Of a stretch of DNA of 64,000 nucleotides, positions 37,159 to 46,943 are shown in pieces. Source of the stretch: Dermabacter indicis (GTDB lineage: Bacteria; Actinomycetota; Actinomycetes; Actinomycetales; Dermabacteraceae); contig CYUG01000012.1 of NCBI GenBank assembly GCA_001403775.1, forward strand, positions 25,626 to 89,625, read 5' to 3'. The number at the start of each line of letters is the position of its first letter. The stretch's first letter is position 1. Position numbers and translations under genes: made by a program. The notes beneath the pieces are model-generated. The model saw only the letters and a list, made by a program, of their open reading frames with translations. It searched no databases and was not told where the DNA came from.

Positions 37159-37503
37159 ATGGCGACCGAGGTTGAGCTCGACCGGCTCCGCAACGCTACC
37201 GTTCGAGAGTCATCAGGCGCGCGCCTCGGAAAGGTGTGCGAAATTTTCCTCAATGATCGCACGCAAAAAATCTCGTTTGTCACCATCGCACTCGGCCCTT
37301 TTGGGATGCGCGAAGTCTATATTCCCTATGAATATATCGACCTCGATAATGAAGGCCCCAAAACCTCTCTCTGTCGCGAAATACTCGAGGCTGCCCCCCG
37401 CGCGAACGGGCTTGGTCATTTGACGTTCACGCAAGAAGAACAACTGCGTTCCTACTACGAGTCGGCCGTCGTGGTCGATCCGCACTCCGCCCCGAAGTTC
37501 TGA
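37159..37503 (+). CDS. PRC-barrel domain protein
   Basis: 114 residues. The first 70 resemble a PRC-barrel: RNATVRESSGARLGKVCEIF, QKISFVTIALGPFGMREVYI and a VYIPYEYIDL strand. Such domains often adapt to ribosomes, photosystems or the cell surface; here the role is unknown. It lies five bases after the TetR gene, so the two are presumably cotranscribed. Confidence 0.75.
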   Translation: MATEVELDRLRNATVRESSGARLGKVCEIFLNDRTQKISFVTIALGPFGMREVYIPYEYIDLDNEGPKTSLCREILEAAPRANGLGHLTFTQEEQLRSYYESAVVVDPHSAPKF

Positions 37504-37527
37504 TCCGCCGAGGCTTCGATGGGGCGC

Positions 37528-37540
37528 GGCAACCGTCGGA
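37528..37540 (-). repeat. Copy of 13-base motif TCCGACGGTTGCC
   Basis: Exact copy on the minus strand, about 25 bases after the PRC-barrel gene, in a 193-base gap. A nearby small hairpin GGGCG/CGCCC could help end transcription. Confidence 0.6.
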
Positions 37541-37696
37541 AAATCAGACCTTGTTAACGGGCGCGTGAACGCCCGAAAGTACCCGGTGAACTCTCGGTGA
37601 CCCCGGCGGGCGCGCACGTGCGCGGTCGATAGAGTCGAATCAATGGCATTTTTTCGCCACTGGATAATGGTTTACTGATTCGGCACGAGGGTGTAT

Positions 37697-39031
37697 ATGA
37701 AAATCTCGGTGATTGGGCTCGGATATCTTGGCGCGGTTCATGCAGTCTGCATGGCAGAACTGGGGCACGATGTCGTGGGGATCGATGTTGACACCGAGAG
37801 GATCGCCAAACTTGAGCGCGGCGAAGCGCCCTTTTTTGAGCCCGATTTCCCCGAAAAGCTCTCCGCTGCACTTGAGCGCGGAACACTCCGGTTTTCAGCA
37901 GACCTTTCGGATGTACGCGAGTGCGATGTGCACTTCGTGTGCGTGGGCACGCCGCAGGGGTCCGACGGTTCCGCCGACCTCGGTGCGCTTCACGCCGTTC
38001 GCGAAGGTCTTCAGAAGGTCCTCGCTGATTCCACTCGCGAAAAAGTTCTCGTGGTGGGCAAATCGACCGTGCCAGTGGGCACGGCGCGTGGCCTGAGCGA
38101 GGCCTTCGCCGAATTGCCAAACATTGAACTCGCCTGGAATCCGGAATTCCTGCGCGAGGGATACGCGGTGAAGGACACGCTCGGTCCCGATCGCCTGGTA
38201 TACGGCGTGCACGAGGATCAGCAGTTTTCCATCGCGCACCTTGACGCGGTGTACGCCCCCATCCTCGAAGCCGGTACGCCCCGACTCGTGTATGGCTATG
38301 AGAGCGCCGAACTCGTGAAGGTGAGCGCAAACGCGTTCCTCGCGACGAAGATCAGCTTCGTCAATGCAGTCGCGGAAATGTGCGAAGCGACGGGTGCGGA
38401 TGTCGTCGAAGTCGCCGAGGCCATCGGTCTCGACGAACGCATTGGACGCCGCTTCCTCAAGGCCGGTATCGGTTTCGGCGGCGGGTGCCTCCCGAAGGAC
38501 GTGCGTGCGTTCATCGCGAGCGCCGAGGAGCACGGCGTGGGGGATTCCTTCGAGTTTCTCCGCAACGTCGACCGGATTAACCAAAAGCGCCGTGCACGTC
38601 CCGTTCAGCTCGCTCTCGAACACTTCGGCGGCAACCTCGCGGGCGTGCCCATCACCGTTCTTGGTGCAGCATTCAAACCCTATAGTGACGACGTGCGCGA
38701 TTCGCCGGCCATCGACATTGCGCTCTCGCTCGCGCGCCACGGCGCCGATGTGCGCATCACCGATCCGCAAGCCCTCGACGTTGTGCGGGGCCGCTACGAA
38801 GAGCTGACCCTCGTGGACGACCTCGAAGAAGCGATGAGCGGTGCGCGCCTGCTGATCCTCGCGACGGAGTGGCAGATCTACCGCGATCTTGATCCCGAGC
38901 GCGTTGCTGCGCTCGTGGCGGAACGGGTGGTGATCGACGGCCGTGGCGTGTTCGACCTTGCTCGCTGGCGCAAGGCGGGATTCGAGATCATGGCGCTCGG
39001 TCGGGGTGATCGGGCCGGGAGGCTCGCCTAA
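37697..39031 (+). CDS. ugd: UDP-glucose/GDP-mannose 6-dehydrogenase family protein
   Basis: 444 residues from the ATG at 37697; a GTG two codons earlier is possible. The NAD fold is VIGLGYLGAVHAVCMAELGH; catalytic residues lie in AYESAELVKVSANAFLATKISF-type helix (positions about 200-220) and the active-site cysteine is in GFGGGCLPKDVRAF. It oxidises a nucleotide sugar (probably UDP-glucose) to its uronic acid for surface polysaccharide. It starts a short run of nucleotide-sugar genes with rfbB and rfbD. Confidence 0.93.
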   Translation: MKISVIGLGYLGAVHAVCMAELGHDVVGIDVDTERIAKLERGEAPFFEPDFPEKLSAALERGTLRFSADLSDVRECDVHFVCVGTPQGSDGSADLGALHAVREGLQKVLADSTREKVLVVGKSTVPVGTARGLSEAFAELPNIELAWNPEFLREGYAVKDTLGPDRLVYGVHEDQQFSIAHLDAVYAPILEAGTPRLVYGYESAELVKVSANAFLATKISFVNAVAEMCEATGADVVEVAEAIGLDERIGRRFLKAGIGFGGGCLPKDVRAFIASAEEHGVGDSFEFLRNVDRINQKRRARPVQLALEHFGGNLAGVPITVLGAAFKPYSDDVRDSPAIDIALSLARHGADVRITDPQALDVVRGRYEELTLVDDLEEAMSGARLLILATEWQIYRDLDPERVAALVAERVVIDGRGVFDLARWRKAGFEIMALGRGDRAGRLA

Positions 39032-40084
<1,053 letters not shown>

Positions 40085-40087
40085 GGA

Positions 40088-40999
40088 ATGCCCGTGTCCC
40101 ACGATTTTGCAACCTCGCCTGTGGAGAGTGCATGGCAGCAGGCAACCGAAACCCCCGAGCGGACCCTTGTGGTGGGCGCCGGCGGGCAGCTTGGTCGCGC
40201 CCTCCAGGGTTTGTGGCTTGGCCGCGACGACGTGGATTTCCTCGAGCGCGAGGTTCTCGATATTGGCGCGCATGCCTCGATTGAGGCCTTTGATTTTTCG
40301 CCCTACTCGGTGATTGTGAACGCCGCGGGGTATACCGATAAGGATGGCGCGGAGAGCGCCGAGGGCCGCCGTGAGGCGTGGGCCGTGAACGCCCAGGGCG
40401 TGGCGCTACTCGTGTCGGCCGCGCGCGAAGCGGGCGCCGTTCTTGTGCACGTCTCAAGCGACTACGTGTTCGATGGCTCGGAAGCGTTTCATACCGAAGA
40501 AGAGGGCTTTGCGCCGCTTGGCGTTTACGGTCAAACAAAGGCAGCTGGGGACGCGGCGGTCTCGACCCTCGCGGCGCATTACATTCTCCGCACGAGCTGG
40601 GTTGTAGGCGAGGGCAAGAACTTTGTGGCGACGATGCGTGAGCACGCACGAAACGGCGAATCGCCCTCCGTTGTGAACGACCAGTTCGGGCGCTTGACCT
40701 TCACCGAGGAAATTGCCCGTGCGATTGACTTCGTGTTGCGTGAACACGCGCCGTTTGGCACCTACAACGTGTCGAATTCCGGCGATCCCGCGTCGTGGTT
40801 TGACATCGCTCAAAAGGTTTTCGAGCTCACGGGGCACGATCCCAACATGGTCCAAAGCGTGTCGAGTGCGGAGTACCTCGATGCGCACAAGGGCGTCGCT
40901 CTGCGCCCCATCAATTCGGCGCTTGATCTGAGCAAGATCACCGAAGCGGGTTTTCGCCCGCGTGACCAGTTCGAGGCTCTCGCGGCGTACCTCGCCTAG
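40088..40999 (+). CDS. rfbD: dTDP-4-dehydrorhamnose reductase
   Basis: 303 residues. NAD-binding [25 protein letters not shown] and YGQTKAAGD identify the last enzyme of dTDP-L-rhamnose synthesis. Many actinomycetes carry rfbC and rfbD as one fused protein; here the N-terminal 25 residues look like the tail of such a linker but the epimerase domain is absent. Its TAG is interlocked with the stop of the next, convergent gene (CTAG at 40996-40999). Confidence 0.93.
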   Translation: MPVSHDFATSPVESAWQQATETPERTLVVGAGGQLGRALQGLWLGRDDVDFLEREVLDIGAHASIEAFDFSPYSVIVNAAGYTDKDGAESAEGRREAWAVNAQGVALLVSAAREAGAVLVHVSSDYVFDGSEAFHTEEEGFAPLGVYGQTKAAGDAAVSTLAAHYILRTSWVVGEGKNFVATMREHARNGESPSVVNDQFGRLTFTEEIARAIDFVLREHAPFGTYNVSNSGDPASWFDIAQKVFELTGHDPNMVQSVSSAEYLDAHKGVALRPINSALDLSKITEAGFRPRDQFEALAAYLA

Positions 41000-42312
41000 C
41001 GATCGAAGTTGCGGCGCATGAGCACGATTGCGCCCGTTGCCGCAAGGCCAAGGCCCGCAATTACGCCCCCGATGAGCCATGCGACCGAGAGCCCGAGCGG
41101 TTGGCGAGAGGGATCGGTAATGAGCTGGGTCGAGCCTTCGTTCGACTCGTCGTCAGGCTTTGCGGGGAAGCTGCCCGGCGTGGGACCGGGCCTGTCAACG
41201 CCATCACTGCCCTTGCCATGGCCCGCGAGTTTTGAATAGTCGCTTCCTACAGCGCCGAAATCGGCCGAACGGCCGTGACCATTTCGCGCGGGGATACGTG
41301 ACATGTGCGGGGCTCGAGGGCGAACGAAGTCGGAGCCAGCAGCCTCGGTTGAGGAGTTTCCACTTTCGCCGTCGGTGTCGAGCCCGGGGGCCTGGTCGGT
41401 GTCAGCGGGAGCCTCACTCGGATGTGCGTGCGAGGGCTCGCCTGAGTTGGGGAGAGGCGAAGGAGCTGCCGATGGTGAAGGCGCGGCCGGTTCCGAAGGC
41501 GCCGCTGTGGGGTGTTCCGTGGGTTCCGGTTCCTCGGAGGGAGACTCCGTGGGGCTTGGCTTGGGCTGTGTTGTTGGCCTTGGGGAAGGGGAGGGCGTGG
41601 GCTCCGGTGTCGGCTCCGAGGTAGGCTTTGGCGTCGGTTCCGCCGTGGGGGACTGTGTCGGCTTTGGCGTCGGTTCCGCCGTGGGGGAGTGTGTCGGCTT
41701 CGGTGTCGGCTCCGAGGTGGGCTTCGGTGTCGGCTCCGGTGTAGGGGAGGGGCTCGCCGTGGGGTCCTCGGGAGGTTCCTTTGTTGGCGTGGGGCTCGGC
41801 GCCGGGTCCGACGGTTCAGCCGGCGTCGTCGGGGGCGGAGCCTGATCGGTGATCTCGACCGTCGCGTTCGAGGCGGTTCCCTCCTCGAGTGGTGCCACGC
41901 TGATCGCGTAGGTTCCGGGTTCGGCGATCACGAAGGTCACCGTTGCGCGCCCATCAGCGCCTACCGTAGCAATCTCGCGCGAATAACCGAGCGGTGCGGT
42001 GCCCTCGGGAATTCCCTCGACGGGAGCGGGCACGGCATCACCCGAGCCGGACGGCGAGGCATGTCGATACTCGCCGCGCACGCGCTGCCCTTCCTTGAGG
42101 CCGCACACGAGAGCGGTGAACTCCTTGGCCTTTTCCACCTTCTTCGCGGAAAGGGTAGCGGCGCCGGGCGTACAGGTAGTGTCGGCAGCGAACGCCGCCA
42201 CGGGGGAAAAAGAGACCGGTGACGAAAGCGCGAGGCTCGAGGCCAGAACGCTCGCGCCCACGACGGCACCGCCGAGGCGGCGCCGAAGCGCGGTGTTCCG
42301 GTGTGGTGCCAT
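40996..42312 (-). CDS. Secreted Pro/Thr-repeat surface protein with C-terminal anchor
   Basis: 438 residues. A Sec signal peptide ([16 protein letters not shown]...AFA) is followed by a compact domain of about 110 residues ([20 protein letters not shown] to GTYAISVAP), probably an Ig-like beta-sandwich. A long spacer then repeats [21 protein letters not shown] units rich in Pro, Thr, Ser and Glu. A Gly/Ser-rich stretch, one membrane helix ([20 protein letters not shown]) and MRRNFDR end the protein. No LPXTG motif is present. It looks like a wall-spanning stalk. Confidence 0.8.
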   Translation of the reverse strand: MAPHRNTALRRRLGGAVVGASVLASSLALSSPVSFSPVAAFAADTTCTPGAATLSAKKVEKAKEFTALVCGLKEGQRVRGEYRHASPSGSGDAVPAPVEGIPEGTAPLGYSREIATVGADGRATVTFVIAEPGTYAISVAPLEEGTASNATVEITDQAPPPTTPAEPSDPAPSPTPTKEPPEDPTASPSPTPEPTPKPTSEPTPKPTHSPTAEPTPKPTQSPTAEPTPKPTSEPTPEPTPSPSPRPTTQPKPSPTESPSEEPEPTEHPTAAPSEPAAPSPSAAPSPLPNSGEPSHAHPSEAPADTDQAPGLDTDGESGNSSTEAAGSDFVRPRAPHMSRIPARNGHGRSADFGAVGSDYSKLAGHGKGSDGVDRPGPTPGSFPAKPDDESNEGSTQLITDPSRQPLGLSVAWLIGGVIAGLGLAATGAIVLMRRNFDR

Positions 42313-42398
42313 GCGGTGTCCTCACGGGGTTGGCGAGCGGTAGTGAGCGGCGCGACGAAGTTGTCACGCACGATTCACCATAGGTGACGAAGCAACCG

Positions 42399-42419
42399 TT
42401 AAGCGTTTAACGCGCTTAA
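42399..42419. promoter_or_regulatory. Inverted repeat between ndh and the surface-protein gene
   Basis: TTAAGCG and CGCTTAA with a 7-base spacer lie in the 133-base gap. A second small repeat TCACC-ATA-GGTGA is at 42375-42387. One may be an operator for the downstream-transcribed surface protein, the other a weak terminator; the sequence does not decide. Confidence 0.35.
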
Positions 42420-42445
42420 AACCCGTGTAAAACCCGGGGCATGCC

Positions 42446-43855
42446 CTAGCGGCGCGTGCGCGGCTTGCCCGGATCCTTGAAGCGCTTGCCCGCCTGGTAG
42501 CCGAAGCGTCGCATCGGAGCGTTCTCACGGAAGGCTCGTCGTGCCTCGAACGAGTCCACATCGCCCACGACCGGGTTCGGTACGCGCGACATCCCCGTGC
42601 CGTTGTAGAGGTAAAGAAGATTCGCCGCGACCGAGCGGCGGTTGCGTGTGCCGAGAAGCTTCGAGACGTGTACGCCGAGCCACGCGAGCCAACCGATCGA
42701 CCCTTGTAGATTGACCCCACCGGGGAGTTCCGCGATAGCGGCACGTCGGCCGATTGTGGCCATCGCCCCCAGGTCGTTGTACTTAAACGGCTTCTCCGCT
42801 GCGGCTTCATCACCTTCGACGAGCGCCCTGATGGCGCGCGCGACGTGCTGGCCCATCTGGACCGCCGGCTGGGCGAGTTGCGGCTGAGGGTGATCGCCGC
42901 CGGCGATATCGCCCGCCGCCCACACGTTGTCGAAACCCTTGACGCGCAGCGTGGGATCGACATCGATTCGCCCCCCGCGCCCCTGCGGGAAGCCCCACGC
43001 GTTAACCGACGTAGACACGCTCACGCCCGCGGCCCAAATCGTGATGTCTGATTCGACGTAGGAGCCATCGGCGAGGCGCACGAAGTCGTAGCCGACCTCC
43101 TCGACGCCTTGGCCGAGACGTAGCTTCACGCCACGTTTTTCGAGCTCGCGCGCCGCATATTCACGGTGTTGCGGCTCAAAAGCCTTGAGGAGTTCATCGC
43201 CGCGTTGAATGAGGGAGATCTCGAGGGTGCCTGGGTCCACCTCCGGGTAGAGCACATCGAGCTCGCTGATGCGGAAATCGGCGAGCGCACCCGCAATTTC
43301 CACGCCCGTGGGGCCGCCACCCACGATCGAAATCGCGAGACGGTCGGTGAAGCTCATCTCCGTGAGCTGAGTTGCGCGCTCGAGCTCCGCGAAAATTCGC
43401 TCACGGATCTCAAGGGCCTGCGAGCGGGTGTACATCGGCATCGCGAATTCCTCCGCGCCCGGCGTACCGAAATAGTTCGTGGTGGCGCCACTTGCCAAAA
43501 CGAGGTGGTCATAGCGCACCGAACCGCCGTCGGAAAGTTTCACGACCTGCTCGTCGGTGTTGATCCCGGTGACCTCACCCTGGCGGAAGCGCATGTTGGG
43601 GGCGTGGAGGGAGAGCCCGCGCAGGAACATCGTGACATCCCCGGAGTTCAGGCCGGCGGTGGCCACCTGGTAGAGAAGCGGCTGGAAGGTCTTGTAGACG
43701 TTCCGATCGATGAGGGTCACGCGCACACGCACGTCGCGAAGGGCGAGTACGAGGTGGGCGCCGGCGAATCCGCCGCCAACGATCACGACATGGGGCCAGC
43801 TTGCGCCGTCTTTGGCGGGCACGGTTTTGCGGTAGAACGCGGGGAGCAAGGGCAT
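42446..43855 (-). CDS. ndh: Type II NADH dehydrogenase / NAD(P)H:quinone oxidoreductase
   Basis: 469 residues from the ATG at 43855 (MPLLPAFYRKTVP). Two dinucleotide folds: FAD-binding VVIVGGGFAGAHLVLALRD and NAD-binding ISIVGGGPTGVEIAGALADF; a GRGGRIDVDPTLRVKGFDNVWAAGDIAGG flavin loop follows, and the C-terminal part is amphipathic (GSIGWLAWLGVHVSKLLG), as in membrane-bound NDH-2. It passes electrons from NADH to menaquinone without pumping protons. The last 60 residues are basic. Confidence 0.9.
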   Translation of the reverse strand: MPLLPAFYRKTVPAKDGASWPHVVIVGGGFAGAHLVLALRDVRVRVTLIDRNVYKTFQPLLYQVATAGLNSGDVTMFLRGLSLHAPNMRFRQGEVTGINTDEQVVKLSDGGSVRYDHLVLASGATTNYFGTPGAEEFAMPMYTRSQALEIRERIFAELERATQLTEMSFTDRLAISIVGGGPTGVEIAGALADFRISELDVLYPEVDPGTLEISLIQRGDELLKAFEPQHREYAARELEKRGVKLRLGQGVEEVGYDFVRLADGSYVESDITIWAAGVSVSTSVNAWGFPQGRGGRIDVDPTLRVKGFDNVWAAGDIAGGDHPQPQLAQPAVQMGQHVARAIRALVEGDEAAAEKPFKYNDLGAMATIGRRAAIAELPGGVNLQGSIGWLAWLGVHVSKLLGTRNRRSVAANLLYLYNGTGMSRVPNPVVGDVDSFEARRAFRENAPMRRFGYQAGKRFKDPGKPRTRR

Positions 43856-43985
43856 GAACGATCTGTTCCTTCGGTAATGCAACTCGGCTACGGCCGTCCA
43901 TAACCGTAAAACGGTGACGTGAAAGAAAGCTCCACATTGTGGTAGCGCAGAGGGGGAGCACGAGAACGACGCAAGATGAACGCGC

Positions 43986-44020
43986 CGTGAATTTTGCGTC
44001 CCAGTTGCGTCAAATTCACG
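43986..44020. promoter_or_regulatory. Long inverted repeat in the ndh / nucleotidase divergent region
   Basis: Perfect 9-bp arms CGTGAATTT/AAATTCACG (43986-43994, 44012-44020) flank two TTGCGTC copies. Its place in a 258-base divergent promoter region suggests an operator. A small hairpin ACCGT-AAA-ACGGT lies at 43903-43915. Confidence 0.45.
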
Positions 44021-44113
44021 CACGCGCGCGAACTCTCTCGTGTGCAATAAAGGTGACCCTTTTAGACCCGCGCGGTCTTCCCCGTGCCCGCGCACGACTC
44101 CTCAAGGAAAAAC

Positions 44114-46363
44114 ATGGCTCTCTCCCTGCGCCGCGCCGGTGCACTCCTCGCCGCGGCATTCGTGACGGCCCCGCTGGTGGCCGCATCCCCGGCCTTCGCC
44201 GAGGAACAGCAAGACACCCTTACTCTTTTCAATATCAACGACTTCCACGGCCGCATCAACGCTTCGGCGAAGGACCTCGCCTGCACGCTCGAAGAAGAAC
44301 GCGCGAAGGTCGACGGCCCTTCGTTCTTCCTTTCGGCTGGCGATAACGTCGGCGCGAGCGAGTTCGAATCGTTCATCCAGCAGGATCAGCCGACGATCGA
44401 CTACCTCAATGCACTCGGCCTCGAGGCTAGCGCCGTCGGTAACCACGAGTTCGATCAGGGATTTGATGATCTCACTGGACGCATTGCGAAGAACTCGAAT
44501 TTCGAGATCCTCGGTGCGAACGTGTACAAGGACGGAAAGCGGGCGCTACCGGCCTACTCGATCGAGGAGCACGACGGTTTCAAGGTCGCCGTGATCGGTG
44601 TTGTCACCGAGCAAACTCGTGACCTCGTGTCCCCCGCGGGAATCGAAGGTGTCGAGTTCACCGATGCCGTAGACGAGGTTAACAAGGTCGTCAAAGAAAT
44701 GGAGGCCGAGGGCGTCGAGTACGACTTCCTCGTGGCTGAGTACCACGCGGGCGGTGCAAAGAGCGCCGAGCCTGGTTCGACGATCGACGACGCGCTTCTC
44801 GCGCGCCTCGCGGAGGACACCTCCCCAAAGGTGAACGCTATCTTCACCGGCCACACCCACAAGTCCTATCTATACGTGCACAACGGCCGTTCGATCATCC
44901 AGACCGGCGAGTACGGGCAGAATCTTGGCGCCGTTTCCTTCACGAAGGATGCCGAGGGCAATTGGAGCGCCGGGGAACCGACACTCGTGCCCACCAAAGG
45001 TAAGTCTGAGGGGGAAGGCTGCGCGAACTACCCGCGGTACGTCGAGGCTGCGAAGATCGCCGACGCTGCGATTGCGAAGGGCGACGAGCTCGGCTCGAAG
45101 AAGATCGGCGAGGTCACGGGTGACGTTACGACCGCGTGGGACGGCTCGAAGGCCGAGTACAAGAACGATACGTGGAGCCGCAAGGCCGGTGATGAGAGCA
45201 AGAAGGGCGATGACCGTTCGTCCAGTTCGGCAATCTCCAATATCGCCGCCGAATCCCAGGTGTGGGCGCTGAACCGCGATTCCTACCCGGGTAAGAAGCC
45301 TGATCTCGGCGTCATGGGCCCCGGTTCGATGCGCGCCGAGCTCTATTACAACGAGGATGGAACGGTGAGCGTCAAGAACGCAAACGACGTCATGCCGTTC
45401 GCTAACAACGTGCACACGGTCGACCTGACGGGCGCGCAGCTCAAAACCATGCTTGAACAGCAGTGGCGCGATAACGCTGACCGCCCCTACCTCCAGCTGG
45501 GACTATCGAAGAACGTGAGCTACACGTTCGATCCGAGCGCCGAGAAGGGCGAGCACATCACGGGCATCTGGCTCAACGGAAAGCAGATCGACCTTGCCGA
45601 TACCGAGAAGCTCTACACGGTCGTCGGCCAGAGCTTCCTGCTCGACGGTGGTGACGAGTTCAGCGTCTTCAAGGAGGGCAAGAACCACGTTGATACGGGT
45701 CTTCTCGATCGCGATACGTGGATGGACTACATCGCGAAGAATTCCCCCCTCACGCCCGATTACAGCCAGCGCGCCGCGGGCATCGAGTTCCTCAACGAGG
45801 ATCCTGCGTCTGCCGGCACGAAGGACAACCCGCTGCGTGTGCGGATCACGAAGCTCCACTCGACTTCACTCGGGGCACCGAAGATTACGAAGGCAATCGT
45901 GACGATCGGTGGTCACACGTACGAGGCCGACTACGCGTTTGACGAGACGCTCGGCGAGTGGGCCGCAACCGTGGACCTCTTCCCGCATGAGTGTCTTGAG
46001 GCTGGCGAGTACGACGCAACCGTCACGGCTGTTCCCGAGACCGGCACAGCGATCACCCTTCCACTGAAGGTGACCCGCACGGGTGACGTCCCCGCGAACT
46101 GCACCGAGGGCGGCGCTGGCGAGGGTGGCACCGATGAGGGTGGCAGCACCGAAGATGGCTCGGGTGAGGGCAGTGACCGGGGCGATGGCGAGGATTCCGA
46201 CGCCGGCACGCCAGAATCGCAGCCGTCGACGGAGCACGACGCTCGCACACCTTCTGTGTCGAGCCTTCCGCGAACAGGTGCAGAAGTCACCAGCCTGGTA
46301 GGCCTTTCCACCGTTGCCATGATTGCGGGTGCGAGCGTGCTTGTGCATCGCCGTCGCGCATAA
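44114..46363 (+). CDS. Cell-wall-anchored 5'-nucleotidase (UshA/CpdB type)
   Basis: 749 residues from the ATG at 44114 with AAGGA five bases upstream. A signal peptide (AAAFVTAPLVAASPAFA) leads to a metallophosphatase domain: LFNINDFHGRINA, SAGDNVGASEF, GNHEFDQGFDD, FTGHTHKSYLY; then a 5'-nucleotidase C-terminal domain (GVMGPGSMRAELYYNEDG, TVVGQSFLLDGGDEFSVF). A Gly/Glu/Ser-rich wall spacer, LPRTG at residues 718-722, a membrane helix and RRRA end the protein, so a sortase should link it to peptidoglycan. It would release phosphate and nucleosides such as adenosine outside the cell. Confidence 0.93.
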   Translation: MALSLRRAGALLAAAFVTAPLVAASPAFAEEQQDTLTLFNINDFHGRINASAKDLACTLEEERAKVDGPSFFLSAGDNVGASEFESFIQQDQPTIDYLNALGLEASAVGNHEFDQGFDDLTGRIAKNSNFEILGANVYKDGKRALPAYSIEEHDGFKVAVIGVVTEQTRDLVSPAGIEGVEFTDAVDEVNKVVKEMEAEGVEYDFLVAEYHAGGAKSAEPGSTIDDALLARLAEDTSPKVNAIFTGHTHKSYLYVHNGRSIIQTGEYGQNLGAVSFTKDAEGNWSAGEPTLVPTKGKSEGEGCANYPRYVEAAKIADAAIAKGDELGSKKIGEVTGDVTTAWDGSKAEYKNDTWSRKAGDESKKGDDRSSSSAISNIAAESQVWALNRDSYPGKKPDLGVMGPGSMRAELYYNEDGTVSVKNANDVMPFANNVHTVDLTGAQLKTMLEQQWRDNADRPYLQLGLSKNVSYTFDPSAEKGEHITGIWLNGKQIDLADTEKLYTVVGQSFLLDGGDEFSVFKEGKNHVDTGLLDRDTWMDYIAKNSPLTPDYSQRAAGIEFLNEDPASAGTKDNPLRVRITKLHSTSLGAPKITKAIVTIGGHTYEADYAFDETLGEWAATVDLFPHECLEAGEYDATVTAVPETGTAITLPLKVTRTGDVPANCTEGGAGEGGTDEGGSTEDGSGEGSDRGDGEDSDAGTPESQPSTEHDARTPSVSSLPRTGAEVTSLVGLSTVAMIAGASVLVHRRRA

Positions 46364-46382
46364 ATGTGCACAGTATATGAGC

Positions 46383-46432
46383 GAGGGGCGCCTTGCACCG
46401 GACCATCGAGCCCGGGTGCGGGGCGCCCCCTC
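46383..46432. terminator. Bidirectional hairpin between convergent genes
   Basis: GAGGGGCGCC pairs with GGCGCCCC(C)TC around an inner GCACC/GGGTGC stem, forming a long, GC-rich hairpin between the nucleotidase and VanZ-like genes; it reaches into the VanZ stop. No T-run on either strand, so efficiency is uncertain. Confidence 0.55.
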
Positions 46433-46901
46433 AGTTCGTGGAGAGGCGTGCGCGGGAACGCTGGGCGAGCGCGAGTTCGATCCACAGCGCTCCGACGCCG
46501 AGGGCGATTCCGCATGCGTCGGCAATCGCGTCGGTGACATCTGCTGAGCGCGCGGGCATGAACGACTGCAGGATTTCGATTGCGGCGCCCCACAGGAGGA
46601 GGGTGACAATGAGACCGAGTAAGTGTCGGACCTTCACGAACCCGAAAACGGTGCCGAGCCTCGTGCTCCCACGCTGGTGAGCGCCACTCTCAGCCCGAGG
46701 TGACCACGAGAGAGCCCGCGAGTCTTCGAGCGAGAGAAGTCGTGAAAAAGCCCAGGTCGTGAAAGCAAACACGAGGATGTGCCCCAGCTTATCCGCGCCG
46801 GGGAGGGAGGCGACCGGCTCGGCGGCTTCGGGAACTTTGGGCAGAAAGAACACGGCGTTTGCGAGAGCGGCCACGAGGGCGAGAAAAGGTGCGGATTTCA
46901 T
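46431..46901 (-). CDS. VanZ-like membrane protein
   Basis: 156 residues with four hydrophobic segments. VanZ pattern: LPGADKLGHILVFAFTTWAF and IEILQSFMPARSADVTDAIA near the C-terminus. VanZ-like proteins are small membrane proteins linked to teicoplanin resistance in enterococci; in most genomes the role is unknown. Start ATG with leaderless promoter; divergent from sbcD. Confidence 0.85.
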   Translation of the reverse strand: MKSAPFLALVAALANAVFFLPKVPEAAEPVASLPGADKLGHILVFAFTTWAFSRLLSLEDSRALSWSPRAESGAHQRGSTRLGTVFGFVKVRHLLGLIVTLLLWGAAIEILQSFMPARSADVTDAIADACGIALGVGALWIELALAQRSRARLSTN

Positions 46902-46943
46902 GGGGTGAGTTTAAATGTCCCACCCTCCTTTTAGAGTGAAAGC
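46902..46943. promoter_or_regulatory. Very short divergent leaderless promoters (VanZ-like gene / sbcD)
   Basis: On the minus strand TAAACT (46908-46913) is six bases from the ATG at 46901; on the plus strand TAGAGT (46932-46937) is six bases from the ATG at 46944. Only 42 bases separate the two start codons, so each -10 box falls in the -35 zone of the other promoter. Confidence 0.6.

Noticed and set aside
41700..42220. Long plus-strand frames opposite the Pro/Thr-repeat protein
   Set aside because: Repeat-driven Gly/Val- and Arg-rich shadow translations with no start signals.
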